This document shows positions 8,558 to 17,224 of a stretch of 64,000 nucleotides of DNA, one piece after another; the first letter of the stretch is position 1, and each line of letters opens with the position of its first letter. The position numbers and the translations under genes are program-made. The notes below the pieces were generated by a model that did not search any database, was not told where the DNA came from, and saw only the letters and a program-made list of their open reading frames with translations. The DNA is from JBDRNO01 sp043811005 (lineage in GTDB: Bacteria; Bacteroidota; Bacteroidia; NORP154): contig JBDRNO010000212.1 of assembly GCA_043811005.1 (NCBI GenBank), positions 1 to 64,000 of the forward strand. The letters are read 5' to 3'.

Positions 8558-9733
8558 ATGGACATATCTTTATATTTCGAGCCAATAGATACCTCAAAAC
8601 TTGAGAATGTTGATAACTATCTTCCAACCAGTCTTGGAGAGATCATTAACATCCATAAACCTGAGACCGGGTTTCCTGATTTTGATGATATTGATATAGC
8701 CATCATTGGTGTTGAAGAAGACAGAAACGCCATATCAAATGAAGGATGTGCAATGGCGCCTGACTATATAAGAAATAAATTATATCAACTTTACCAGGGA
8801 AGCGTTGAAGTAAAAATTGCCGATTTGGGAAACATAAAGAGAGGCAATGAAGTTGAGGATACATATTTTGCACTTAGTGCAACAATTGCTCAATTGATTC
8901 AAGAGAATATTGTCCCGGTAATAATTGGTGGAGGACAGGATTTAACCTATGCTAATTATTGTGCTTATGAAAATTTAAAACAAACCATCAATATAGTATT
9001 GGTTAGTTCTTCTTTTGATTTGGGTGTGGCTGGTCAGGAATTGGATTCAAAATCATATTTAAGCAGGATAATATTGCACCAGCCTAATTTTCTTTTTAAT
9101 TACAGCAATATTGGATATCAATCTTATTTTGTTGATGAGAATGCACTGGGATTAATGAAAAATCTCTATTTTGACGTTCATCGTTTGGGCTATGTAAGAA
9201 GTAATGTAGAAGAAACCGAACCAATAGTCAGGAATGCTGATATGTTAAGTTTTGACATTTCTGCTGTCCGTCAATCGGATGCTCCTGGTAATCTGAATTC
9301 ATCTCCCAATGGTTTTTATGGAGAGGAAGCTTGCCAAATTGTTAGGTACGCTGGTTTAAGTGATAAATTAACATCGATAGGTTTTTATGAAGTGAATCCA
9401 GTATGTGACCAAAATCAACAGACAGTTCATTTAGTGGCACAAATGATCTGGTATTTTATAGAAGGATATTATAATCGTAAAAAAGATTTCCCAATTGATG
9501 ATAAATCACAATATACTATATATAGAGTTTCAATTCAGGATAATAAACATGAAATAGTTTTTTACAAAAGCAAAAAAAGCGACAAGTGGTGGATGAATGT
9601 GCCCTATCCTGCGAATAAAAAAATTAAATATGAACGGCACCACTTAGTCCCTTGTTCATACAATGACTATCAAACAGCTATAAATGACGATATTCCAGAT
9701 CGTTGGTGGCAGGCATACAGGAAGTTAAGTTGA
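8558..9733 (+). CDS. Arginase/formimidoylglutamase-fold protein with lost metal ligands
   Basis: This is a ureohydrolase-superfamily fold of about 391 residues. The ATG at 8558 (MDISLYFEP) is preferred over an ATG at 8507 inside the end of topA. Enzymes of this family bind two Mn ions through GGxH, DAHxD and SxDxD motifs. Here the matching places read GGGQDLTYA, VSSSFDLG and SFDISAVRQSDAP, so the first His, the DAH pair and one later Asp are gone. A ureohydrolase reaction is therefore unlikely. From memory, related Bacteroidota proteins beside topA and gldK share these changes, which would suggest a conserved non-enzymatic role. The gene sits between topA and the T9SS core, but a link to secretion is only guessed from position. 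Confidence 0.8.
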   Translation: MDISLYFEPIDTSKLENVDNYLPTSLGEIINIHKPETGFPDFDDIDIAIIGVEEDRNAISNEGCAMAPDYIRNKLYQLYQGSVEVKIADLGNIKRGNEVEDTYFALSATIAQLIQENIVPVIIGGGQDLTYANYCAYENLKQTINIVLVSSSFDLGVAGQELDSKSYLSRIILHQPNFLFNYSNIGYQSYFVDENALGLMKNLYFDVHRLGYVRSNVEETEPIVRNADMLSFDISAVRQSDAPGNLNSSPNGFYGEEACQIVRYAGLSDKLTSIGFYEVNPVCDQNQQTVHLVAQMIWYFIEGYYNRKKDFPIDDKSQYTIYRVSIQDNKHEIVFYKSKKSDKWWMNVPYPANKKIKYERHHLVPCSYNDYQTAINDDIPDRWWQAYRKLS

Positions 9734-9751
9734 ATTTGTATTTGGATTATG

Positions 9752-10034
9752 AAAAATATAACTTTGTAAATTAATTAAAAAGAAATATATCGGTATTTTG
9801 TGGTATTTACATTTAATAATCAGGCTATGGGCTATGGGTTCTTGGTTCTGGGTTGTTGGTTTTATATCCAGCCTCTGTAACCAGTACATACCACCCAGCA
9901 CCCAGCCTTCGCAGGCCGTAGCCTGCTTTGGCAGGCGAAGGCCAGTAACCAGTACCAAGCAACATTATTTTATTTATATTTAACTCAATTCTATTTTATT
10001 ACTTTTTTTAATCAATTTACAAAGTTGTGTTCTT
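9752..10034. repeat. Modular intergenic repeat, copy 3 (full length, MITE-like)
   Basis: This copy has clear terminal inverted repeats. The left end is AACTTTGTAAATTAATTAAA (within 9752-9782) and the right end is the complement TTAATCAATTTACAAAGTT followed by GTGTTCTT (10004-10034). The interior holds GGGTTCTTGGTTCTGGG and ACCCAGCACCCAG text. A 36-bp GC-rich palindrome is at 9906-9941; its exact reverse complement occurs at 14027-14062. There is no reading frame of note. The element accounts for most of the 470-bp gap before porP. Confidence 0.8.
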
Positions 10035-10124
10035 AATTTGCGGAACCTGCCAATAAAATTTTGTAACATTTCGTATTTTTTTTCGTTAAGCAAGGTTGAT
10101 TCGATAAATATTTCCTTAAAATAG

Positions 10125-10153
10125 TTGTTTTTTTTAATTATTTGTTACTTTAG
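10125..10153 (+). promoter_or_regulatory. Candidate porP promoter (TTG-N18-TACTTTAG)
   Basis: A TTG at 10125-10127 and a TACTTTAG at 10146-10153 are spaced 18 bp apart. This is close to the Bacteroidota consensus TTG-N17-23-TAnnTTTG with one mismatch in the -7 box. It lies about 50 bp upstream of the porP start, just beyond the repeat element, and is the best candidate for driving the T9SS core cluster. Confidence 0.4.
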
Positions 10154-10204
10154 CGTTCGATTTAAATTTTTTTATCAAGATCTGAGCTGAAAATCGTGTT
10201 GTTT

Positions 10205-11134
10205 ATGGTTAAGAAGAAATTAATATTTATTTTTCTGATGTTGGCAAATACATCTGTTATTGTATTTGCACAGCAGGAACCGCAATTCAGCCAAAACATG
10301 CACAATATTTTAATTGTAAACCCCGGCTATGCCGGAAGCAATGATGCAATATGTGCTTCTGTATTGTATAGAAATCAATGGATGGGTTTTACTGGCGCTC
10401 CTAAGACAATGTTGTTAAATGTTGATGGACCTGTTAAGTTTTTGCGCGGTGGGATAGGAGCAAGTGTGTTTAATGACGAACTTGGTGTAGAGAAAACCTT
10501 TGGAGTAAAATTTGTATATGCTTTTAGGATGGATGTTGGTCCCGGGCAATTGGGAATCGGATTACAGGTAGGTTTTTTAAATAAAACTCTCCAGGGAAGC
10601 AAGCTTGAACCATATATTAATGATGGCTCAGATAAAACTATTCCAATAAGTGATATTAATGGGGGATCAACGAACTTCGGATTCGGCTTGTATTATAATA
10701 CTGATATTTTATATTTTGGTTTATCTTCATCTCAAATAGCTGAATCTTCTGTTGGTTACAGCGATTTTAATTATGATTTGAAAAGACATTATTATATTAT
10801 CGCTGGTTATACTAAAAGAATAACCCCATCATTAGAGTTGATACCATCAGTTTGGATAAAAGCTGACCCTGCCTTAACTCCCCAAATAGATGTAAATATT
10901 TTGGCTATGTACAATAACCAGATATGGGTAGGCGTTTCTTACAGGGTGCAGGATGCAGTTGTCCCTATGATTGGTGTTAAATGGAATAATATTAAATTTG
11001 GATATTCGTATGATGTTTCTACTTCGTCATTAAAAGGGTATAATAGCGGCTCACATGAAATAATGCTTGGGTATTGTTTTAGAATGCCGGAAAAAAAATC
11101 TGCCCAGAGATATAGAAATGTGAGATTTTTGTAA
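10205..11134 (+). CDS. porP: Type IX secretion system outer-membrane protein PorP/SprF family
   Basis: The ATG at 10205 (MVKKKLIFIFL) gives a standard signal peptide ending at VFAQQ; a GTG at 10196 is also in frame. The mature protein opens with the family signature QEPQFSQNMHNILIVNPGYAG and ends as a beta-barrel (the KFGYSYDVSTSSL, then GSHEIMLGY region). PorP/SprF proteins are outer-membrane barrels needed for export or surface attachment of T9SS cargo. Its place directly before gldK matches the P. gingivalis order porP-porK-porL-porM-porN, so this is probably the core paralogue; two more are at 43556 and 62238. Confidence 0.9.
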   Translation: MVKKKLIFIFLMLANTSVIVFAQQEPQFSQNMHNILIVNPGYAGSNDAICASVLYRNQWMGFTGAPKTMLLNVDGPVKFLRGGIGASVFNDELGVEKTFGVKFVYAFRMDVGPGQLGIGLQVGFLNKTLQGSKLEPYINDGSDKTIPISDINGGSTNFGFGLYYNTDILYFGLSSSQIAESSVGYSDFNYDLKRHYYIIAGYTKRITPSLELIPSVWIKADPALTPQIDVNILAMYNNQIWVGVSYRVQDAVVPMIGVKWNNIKFGYSYDVSTSSLKGYNSGSHEIMLGYCFRMPEKKSAQRYRNVRFL

Positions 11135-11205
11135 CCAAATTAAATATATTTCGTTAAAAGAGGGCAATTTACTTTTTCCGTTTTAATAATTTATTAAAGG
11201 GAGGT

Positions 11206-12504
11206 ATGATGAAAAAGATATTCTTTTATATTGCTGCAGCATCAACAATAATATCATGGAGCTGTGGAAGCAGGGGCAATGGTGAGTTGATTGGAGTTCA
11301 AGGACGGGAATTATGGTATCAGCCCGATCCCTATGGTATGCTTTTTATACCAATGGGTAGCTATAATATAGGCCCTAGTGATCAGGAAGTTCCCTATGCT
11401 CAAATTGCTCAAACCAAAACGGTTTCTGTTCAGGCTTTCTACATGGACCAAACTGAAATATCAAATAACGAGTACAGGCAGTTTGTTTACTGGGTCAGAG
11501 ATTCTCTTGCCCGTAGAATTCTTGGGGAGGATAATGATGAATATTTTATATCTACAAATATGTATGATGAAGACCTGGACCCGCCAAGACTTAACTGGTA
11601 TCTGCCAATAGATTGGTCGGGAGTTGAGGAAAGATCGATACTTGAAGAAATGTTTCTCCCTCAGCATGAGCGCTTTTATAAAAGAAGAGAACTTGACGCA
11701 AGAAAACTGAATTTTGAATATTACTGGATTGACCTGCGGGAAGCGGCTAAAAAAAGTCAACGTGAACAAGGGATGAAAGATAGATCAGTCTTTATTAAAA
11801 AAGCTATAATTAATGTCTACCCTGACACTTTAGCTTGGGTTCATGATTTTTCATACTCCTTTAATGAACCTATGACCAATATGTATTTCTGGCATCCTGC
11901 CTTTGATAATTATCCCGTTGTGGGCGTTAACTGGAAACAAGCCAGAGCTTTTTGTATTTGGAGAACCCAACTATTAAACAATTTTTTACGATCCAATGGT
12001 GGAATATCTGTTCAGGACTTCAGGTTGCCTACAGAATCAGAGTGGGAATATGCAGCACGCGGAGGATTGGATTTGTCTCCTTATCCATGGGGAGGACCTT
12101 ACGTTAGAAACAGTAACGGTTGTTTCTTGGGTAATTTTAAACCATTGAGGGGAAATTATATTGATGACGGAGGTTTCCATACGGTGTCTGTAACATCCTA
12201 TTCACCTAATGAGTACGGTTTATATTGTATGGCGGGAAATGTGGCAGAATGGACAAGTAATACATTTGATGAATCTGCTTATAATTTTTCACACGATTTA
12301 AACCCCGATTATCGATATGATGCTGAAGAAACAGACCCCCCTGTATTGAAAAGAAAAGTTATAAGGGGTGGATCATGGAAAGATCTTGGATATTATATGC
12401 AAACAGGGACACGCACTTACGAGTATCAGGATACGGCAAAATGTTATATAGGATTCAGATGTGTTATGACTTATCTGGGTAGAGCAAAAGGAGATGAGAT
12501 GTAA
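11206..12504 (+). CDS. gldK: T9SS/gliding lipoprotein GldK (PorK)
   Basis: This is a 432-residue lipoprotein with a lipobox SWSC (Cys20). An FGE/sulfatase-modifying-factor fold follows: MLFIPMGSYNIG, then DQTEISNNEYRQFVYW, RLPTESEWEYAARGG (about 274-288), YGLYCMAGNVAEW and VIRGGSWKD, ending in IGFRC. GldK forms the periplasmic ring with GldN under the outer membrane. A strong AGGGAGG ribosome site lies at 11198-11204; it fits the second ATG (11209) slightly better than the first (11206). The fold is structural here; in this family it is not known to act as an enzyme. It is followed by a 296-bp gap before gldL that contains a repeat fragment. Confidence 0.93.
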   Translation: MMKKIFFYIAAASTIISWSCGSRGNGELIGVQGRELWYQPDPYGMLFIPMGSYNIGPSDQEVPYAQIAQTKTVSVQAFYMDQTEISNNEYRQFVYWVRDSLARRILGEDNDEYFISTNMYDEDLDPPRLNWYLPIDWSGVEERSILEEMFLPQHERFYKRRELDARKLNFEYYWIDLREAAKKSQREQGMKDRSVFIKKAIINVYPDTLAWVHDFSYSFNEPMTNMYFWHPAFDNYPVVGVNWKQARAFCIWRTQLLNNFLRSNGGISVQDFRLPTESEWEYAARGGLDLSPYPWGGPYVRNSNGCFLGNFKPLRGNYIDDGGFHTVSVTSYSPNEYGLYCMAGNVAEWTSNTFDESAYNFSHDLNPDYRYDAEETDPPVLKRKVIRGGSWKDLGYYMQTGTRTYEYQDTAKCYIGFRCVMTYLGRAKGDEM

Positions 12505-12531
12505 TGATATAAGGATATAGCTTTGTAAATT

Positions 12532-12605
12532 TAGAACATAACTTTGCCTGCCTGCATGTAGCAGTTTCGGCAAAGGCCAGGTAAATTAATTAAAAAGAAA
12601 TATTG
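12532..12605. repeat. Repeat-end fragment interrupted by a 35-bp GC-rich insertion
   Basis: The sequence AGAACATAACTTTG is followed by 35 bp of GC-rich sequence (12547-12581) and then TAAATTAATTAAAAAG. The intact end in copy 3 reads straight from ACTTTG into TAAATTAATT. So the GC-rich piece sits exactly inside a conserved AT-rich end, like a nested insertion. The rest of the gap to gldL (to 12800) is very AT-rich leader with no gene. Confidence 0.65.
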
Positions 12606-12800
12606 CCGCTAATTGCACGAATTAACAATAATAAATACTTAATTTTATCTTACAAATAATTCCTATAAAAACTTATTTTCTTTTTTTTTACCAATTAATC
12701 GTATTTTTAAACAAAACTTAAAAAATTTTTCTTTTATTTGGAAAATTTTTCATAATATATTTCAATTAATTTTTTTTTATAATTTTAAATTTTATAAGTT

Positions 12801-13943
12801 ATGATGTCTTTAAGCGATATAACACATAGTAAAGCATATAAAAATTTTATGGCTAAATTGTATGGATGGGGCGCATCTGTTGTAATTTTAGGCGCTCTTT
12901 TTAAACTCCAGCACTATCCGGGAGCTAGTATTATGCTTATTGTTGGATTAGGTGTTGAAGCGGTAATATTCTTCTTTTCCGCTTTTGAGCCGCTGCATGA
13001 ACTAATTGATTGGACCTTGGTATATCCCGAGTTATCCCACATGGAGGAAGAAGAAGAGAAAGACAAAGACAAAGAAAAACCCAAAGGTACCATTACCGAA
13101 CAATTGGACAGGATGCTGGAAGAGGCAAAGATCGGACCTGAATTGCTTGAGAGCTTAAGAGCAGGGATGAGGAATTTAAGTGATAACGCTTCTAAATTAA
13201 CCGACCTTACCGATGCCTCTGTTGCTACCGGGGAATATACGGAAAACGTGAAACAGGCATCAGAATCCATTTCTTCCTTTAAGGAAGCATCCAGCCAGGG
13301 AAGCCAGGTTATGCAAGAATTTGCAGGCGCTTCTGCCAATATTAAAGATAATCTTTCTAATGTTGCTTCTGCTGCTGATCAGTATAGTGATAGCATGATT
13401 GGAGCTACTTCTTCCATGAAAGGAGCTGCTTCTTCCATTGATGAGATGAAAAGTTCTTATAGTAAAGCAGTGGGCGCACTTGATGAAATATCCTCAATCT
13501 CGGGCGCAACACGATCATATAACGAACAAGTCGAAAAAATTACTAACAATCTCTCTTCTCTTAATTCAATGTATGAATTGGATTTAATGGAATCAAATAA
13601 AAAGTTAGTGGATACAGTTAATAAATTAGCAACAACGTCTGAAGAATTATCCGTAACATCTGAAGCAACAAAACCCTTTTCCGAACAAATGCGAAAATTG
13701 ACCGAAAGTATATCTTCATTAAATTCATCTTATTCCAATGAAATGGAGGAATCAAGCCAACGTACAAGTACCGTGAAGGAATTTTACGGGGGCATTGAAG
13801 AAATGATGAAAACCTTACATGAGTCTGCAGAAGGTGCCAAAAGATATAAGGAAGAGATATCTCAATTGGGAGAAAACCTGGCTGCATTAAATAATATCTA
13901 TGGCAATATGCTGACAGCGATGAATGTTGGTGCTGAAAAATAA
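12801..13943 (+). CDS. gldL: T9SS/gliding motor protein GldL (PorL)
   Basis: This is a 380-residue inner-membrane protein. Two N-terminal membrane helices (about 22-37 and 44-62) contain the charged residues expected for the T9SS proton-driven motor: Lys35 in ALFKLQHY, Glu53 in GVEAVIF and Glu63 in SAFEP. The cytoplasmic part is a long helical region with three related units ending in SSLNSMYELDL, SSLNSSYSNEM and AALNNIYGNML. GldL forms a pentameric stator around the GldM dimer. The Flavobacterium protein is much shorter, about 215 residues, so the tail is extended. GldK-L and L-M gaps are unusually long for this cluster because of repeats. Confidence 0.93.
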   Translation: MMSLSDITHSKAYKNFMAKLYGWGASVVILGALFKLQHYPGASIMLIVGLGVEAVIFFFSAFEPLHELIDWTLVYPELSHMEEEEEKDKDKEKPKGTITEQLDRMLEEAKIGPELLESLRAGMRNLSDNASKLTDLTDASVATGEYTENVKQASESISSFKEASSQGSQVMQEFAGASANIKDNLSNVASAADQYSDSMIGATSSMKGAASSIDEMKSSYSKAVGALDEISSISGATRSYNEQVEKITNNLSSLNSMYELDLMESNKKLVDTVNKLATTSEELSVTSEATKPFSEQMRKLTESISSLNSSYSNEMEESSQRTSTVKEFYGGIEEMMKTLHESAEGAKRYKEEISQLGENLAALNNIYGNMLTAMNVGAEK

Positions 13944-13944
13944 T

Positions 13945-14190
13945 AAAGAACGTAACTTCGTATTTATTAAAAAATAAAATTGCTTAAAATAAGGAAGCAA
14001 AATAAGATAATATTGCTGGTTACTGGCCTTCGCCTGCCAAAGCAGGCTACGGCCTGCGAAGGCTGGGTGCTGGGTGGTATGTACTGGTTACGGGGTTTGA
14101 ATATAAAACTAACAACCCAGAGCCCAGTAACCAGAACCCAGTAGCTGTTTATTAAAAACACAAAGGAGAGATTTAAATAAAAGTTCATTA
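13945..14190. repeat. Modular intergenic repeat, copy 5 (inverted, between gldL and gldM)
   Basis: The copy begins with AAAGAACGTAACTTCG just after the gldL stop. It carries the 36-bp GC palindrome (14027-14062, exact reverse complement of 9906-9941), TGGGTGCTGGGTGG text and ACCAGAACCCAGTAGCTG. It ends with an AAAAGTTCATTAAA segment shared with copy 2. It fills the gldL-gldM gap. Confidence 0.75.
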
Positions 14191-14217
14191 AATTATTAAT
14201 AATAAATTTTAGTTATT

Positions 14218-15834
14218 ATGGGCGGAGAAGTAATAGGTCCGGGTAAACTTAGCGCACGGGGAAAAATGATCAATATGATGTATTTGGTGCTGATTGCATT
14301 GTTGGCGCTTAATGTATCCAAGGAAGTGCTTGATGCTTTTGTGATTATTAATCAGGGATTGGTTGAGACTACCGATAATTTCAGTGAGAAAAATTTGAAA
14401 ATCTATGCCAACTTTGATAAAGCCGCTGCATCAAATCCGGATAAGGCAGGGCCATGGAGATTGAGAGCGTATGAAATAAAAGAACGGGCTACATCGTTAT
14501 ATCAATATATTGAAGACCTGAAAATTGAATTGGCAATGAAAATTGATGGTTTAGACAACCCTGATGAGGTAGATTTTGTATCTAAGGAGGGCATAAAAAA
14601 TAAAAAAGATACGGAAATTCCAGCTATAATGTTCATCACCGAAGGAAGGGGTGATAAATTGATGGGGGAAATAAATGAATTCAGGGATTTTATTATTGGT
14701 CAGATCAAGCCAAAAGATGAGGCGTTTAAAATTACCATAGCTAACAGTTTGGATACAAGTGATCCACCGGCAACTACAGAGGGTGGCCATTTAACCTGGG
14801 TGCAAGAACACTTTGAATTTTTACCGGCTATTGCCGTGGTTGCTAATATGTCACAATTGCAAAGCCAGGTCAGGAATGCCGAAGCAGAGGTTATTACTTA
14901 CCTGGAACAGGAAATTGAAGCAGGTGCAATTAAGTTCAATAAAGTTGAAGCAATAGTTATTCCTGAGAAGACTTATGTTGTCCAGGGAGATACTTTCAGA
15001 GCTGATGTGTTTCTCGCTGCTTCCGATTCAATGACGCCACCTTCAGTATATGTGGGTGAATTTGATAGCGTCACCTTGAACATGGTTGGTGAATTTGACA
15101 GTCTTAAAGTACAGCGTGGTAAAGGAAAAATGAAAGTAAAAGCCGATAAAATGGGTCTTCAAGAATGGGGAGGGGTAATAAAACTGAAGACTTTAGCAGG
15201 AATGAAACAATACTCATTCCATTCCGAATATGAGGTGGCTAAGCCGAGTATTACCGTATCTGCTGATATGATGAATGTGTTTTATATAGGGCCTGACAAC
15301 CCGGTTACTGTTGCTGCATCAGGGTTTCCCGATAACAAGGTCAAAGCGTCAATTAGCGGGGGTGGCGGGTCTATACGAAAAACCTCTAAACCGGGAAGCT
15401 GGATTGTTAAAGTATCAACGCAGGGAAAGGCAAACGTTAATGTCCAGGTAGAAAATCAACCGGGTAAGTGGAAGAGCATGGGATCAGCTGAATTTAGGGT
15501 AAAGAGAGTTCCTGACCCGGTATCATATTTTGTTGGAAAAAAAGGTGACGCTACAATTAAAAAATCAGAATTGCTTGCCGGGATGGGAATTCAAGCCAAG
15601 ATGGAGAATTTTGATTTTGACTTGAAATTTATAGTCAACTCATTCGATATGACGATGAGCATTGGAGGTGTGTTTCAAACCATAAACGCAAATGGTTATA
15701 AAATTAACGATCAGATGAAAAAATATTTAGAACAAGCAAAAAGGGGAACTAAAATATACTTTGAAAAGATCAGGGCAAAAGGACCGGATGGCTCAACAAG
15801 GGAATTGGGACCAATTAGCTTGAGTGTAATATAG
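14218..15834 (+). CDS. gldM: T9SS/gliding protein GldM (PorM)
   Basis: This is a 538-residue protein. The N-terminus LSARGKMINMMYLVLIALLA followed by LNVSKEVLDAF is the conserved cytoplasmic tip and the single membrane helix (about 18-36). A long periplasmic part follows, with a helical first domain and three Ig-like domains (from about residue 255). GldM is the rotating shaft that links the GldL stator to the GldK/N ring. Length is close to the usual 515-520. The ATG at 14218 is the only sensible start. The TAG stop is also the first bases of the repeat end that follows (TAGAACATA). Confidence 0.95.
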   Translation: MGGEVIGPGKLSARGKMINMMYLVLIALLALNVSKEVLDAFVIINQGLVETTDNFSEKNLKIYANFDKAAASNPDKAGPWRLRAYEIKERATSLYQYIEDLKIELAMKIDGLDNPDEVDFVSKEGIKNKKDTEIPAIMFITEGRGDKLMGEINEFRDFIIGQIKPKDEAFKITIANSLDTSDPPATTEGGHLTWVQEHFEFLPAIAVVANMSQLQSQVRNAEAEVITYLEQEIEAGAIKFNKVEAIVIPEKTYVVQGDTFRADVFLAASDSMTPPSVYVGEFDSVTLNMVGEFDSLKVQRGKGKMKVKADKMGLQEWGGVIKLKTLAGMKQYSFHSEYEVAKPSITVSADMMNVFYIGPDNPVTVAASGFPDNKVKASISGGGGSIRKTSKPGSWIVKVSTQGKANVNVQVENQPGKWKSMGSAEFRVKRVPDPVSYFVGKKGDATIKKSELLAGMGIQAKMENFDFDLKFIVNSFDMTMSIGGVFQTINANGYKINDQMKKYLEQAKRGTKIYFEKIRAKGPDGSTRELGPISLSVI

Positions 15835-15903
15835 AACATAGCTGCGCTATTTAATAGTATCGGAATTTCAATATTTTTAATTAATTAACAAAGTTATGTT
15901 CTT
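15832..15903. repeat. Minimal repeat copy with both ends (gldM-gldN gap)
   Basis: This 72-bp element has the left end TAGAACATAGCTGCGCTATT, then TAGTATCGGAATTTCAATAT, and the right end TAATTAATTAACAAAGTT followed by ATGTTCTT. It has the same borders as the long copies but almost no interior, which helps to define the borders of the family. Confidence 0.75.
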
Positions 15904-15980
15904 GTTTGTAACCTTAAACTTAATAATTCGTATGAGGAAATCGTTAGTAAGAAAGTAAATAATAAAGAAAGGAGTTTATT

Positions 15981-16889
15981 ATGATGAATAACCTGAAATC
16001 CCACTTTAACCTGAGATTATTCTCTGTGAGAAAAATTGCCACATTATTTTTATTATTTGTTTTTACGTGTCCGGCTATTAGTTCTTATGCTGCCGGTGGT
16101 GTGCTTGAGGGATCAGATGTCCTCGATCAGGTATATATCCCCGAACATATTATAACAAGAAAGGTCATTCCCTATACACATTTAAGGGAAGCCGATGTTA
16201 TGTGGATGAAGAGAATTTGGAGAGTGATAGACCTTAGGCAAAAGTTCAATATGCCTTTTTACTATCCCACATCAGCTATAAATAACCGTAAAGCGCTAAT
16301 AGATGTTATCAAGGATGGTGTTTTTGAAGGTACGATTACAGCTTATGCTGAGCCGCTGCTTGATGACGAATTTAAGTACCCGATGACAAAGGATGATGTA
16401 GAAGCCATGTTTAAGAGTATAGATACTGTTACTGTTGAAGACCCGGTAACGGGAGAGTTTATTGAAAAAATTCAGGAAGCAGAACTGGAAGCTGACAAAA
16501 TTAAACAATATTGGATAAAAGAAGATTGGTTTTTTGATAAACAACGCTCTGTTATGGAAGCTCGCATAATTGGAATTGCTCCTTTGCAGGAAAGCATTGA
16601 TGAGATGACCGGAAACATACGTGGATATTCACCCATGTTTTGGATCTACTATCCCCAGGCAAGGTACGTTTTTGCAAATGCCCCTGTTTTTAATCGTTTT
16701 AACGATGCGGAAAGAAGGACTTATGAGGATATTTTCTGGAAAAGAATGTTCCAAAGCTATATCCGCAAAGAGAGCAATGTTTATGACAGGACAATACTTG
16801 AATATACAAAAGGTATTAATACTCAGTTGGAAGCAGAAAGAATAAAAGATGAGATGTATAATTTCGAACATGACCTCTGGCATTTTTAA
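15981..16889 (+). CDS. gldN: T9SS/gliding protein GldN (PorN)
   Basis: This is a 302-residue protein with an N-terminal signal peptide ending near AISSYAAGG. The body contains the GldN patterns EADVMWMKRIWRVIDLRQK, NRKALIDVIKDGVFEG and KEDWFFDKQRSVMEARIIG. GldN binds GldK in the periplasmic ring associated with the outer membrane. An AAAGGAG ribosome site at 15968-15974 sits 6 nt before the ATG at 15981. It is the last gene of the core cluster, and a hairpin with a T run follows. Length is normal. Confidence 0.93.
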   Translation: MMNNLKSHFNLRLFSVRKIATLFLLFVFTCPAISSYAAGGVLEGSDVLDQVYIPEHIITRKVIPYTHLREADVMWMKRIWRVIDLRQKFNMPFYYPTSAINNRKALIDVIKDGVFEGTITAYAEPLLDDEFKYPMTKDDVEAMFKSIDTVTVEDPVTGEFIEKIQEAELEADKIKQYWIKEDWFFDKQRSVMEARIIGIAPLQESIDEMTGNIRGYSPMFWIYYPQARYVFANAPVFNRFNDAERRTYEDIFWKRMFQSYIRKESNVYDRTILEYTKGINTQLEAERIKDEMYNFEHDLWHF

Positions 16890-16917
16890 TATGCCGGTTA
16901 TACCCTTTTATAAATTT

Positions 16918-16951
16918 CCCCGTATAGAAGTTATATGCGGGGGTTTTTTTT
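16918..16951 (+). terminator. Rho-independent terminator after gldN
   Basis: The stem CCCCGTATA pairs (with one G-T wobble) with TATGCGGGG and is followed by eight Ts. It lies about 30 bp after the gldN stop and likely ends the porP-gldN transcript. Confidence 0.8.
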
Positions 16952-17014
16952 AGGCATTTGAAAATGGAGTCAAAAGTCAAAAATGACTTTTTGGAGTAGA
17001 CTTATTATTTATAT

Positions 17015-17222
17015 GTATCGGAATTTTATTATTTTAACCTGAGATGCCGGTATTTTGTCCGCCAGCTGGCGGATTTAATAATCAGGTTCTGGGTTGTTGG
17101 TTTTATACTCAGACTCCGTAACAAGTACATACTACCCAGTACCCAGCAACATTATCTTATTTATACTTGACTCAATTCTATATAATTTCTTTTTTTAATC
17201 AACTTACAAAGTTAAGTTCTTT
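17015..17222. repeat. Modular intergenic repeat, copy 7
   Basis: The GTATCGGAATTT motif is at the left and the right end is TTAATCAACTTACAAAGTT followed by AAGTTCTT. The interior has GGTTCTGGGTTGTTGG and ACCCAGTACCCAGC text. An 18-bp GC-rich palindrome, GTCCGCCAGCTGGCGGAT (17057-17074), is also found at 23154-23171. Confidence 0.75.
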
Positions 17223-17224
17223 TC

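Noticed and set aside
9734..10124. Riboswitch or leader RNA before porP
   Set aside because: The sequence is accounted for by a full copy of the intergenic repeat; no conserved aptamer core is recognised.
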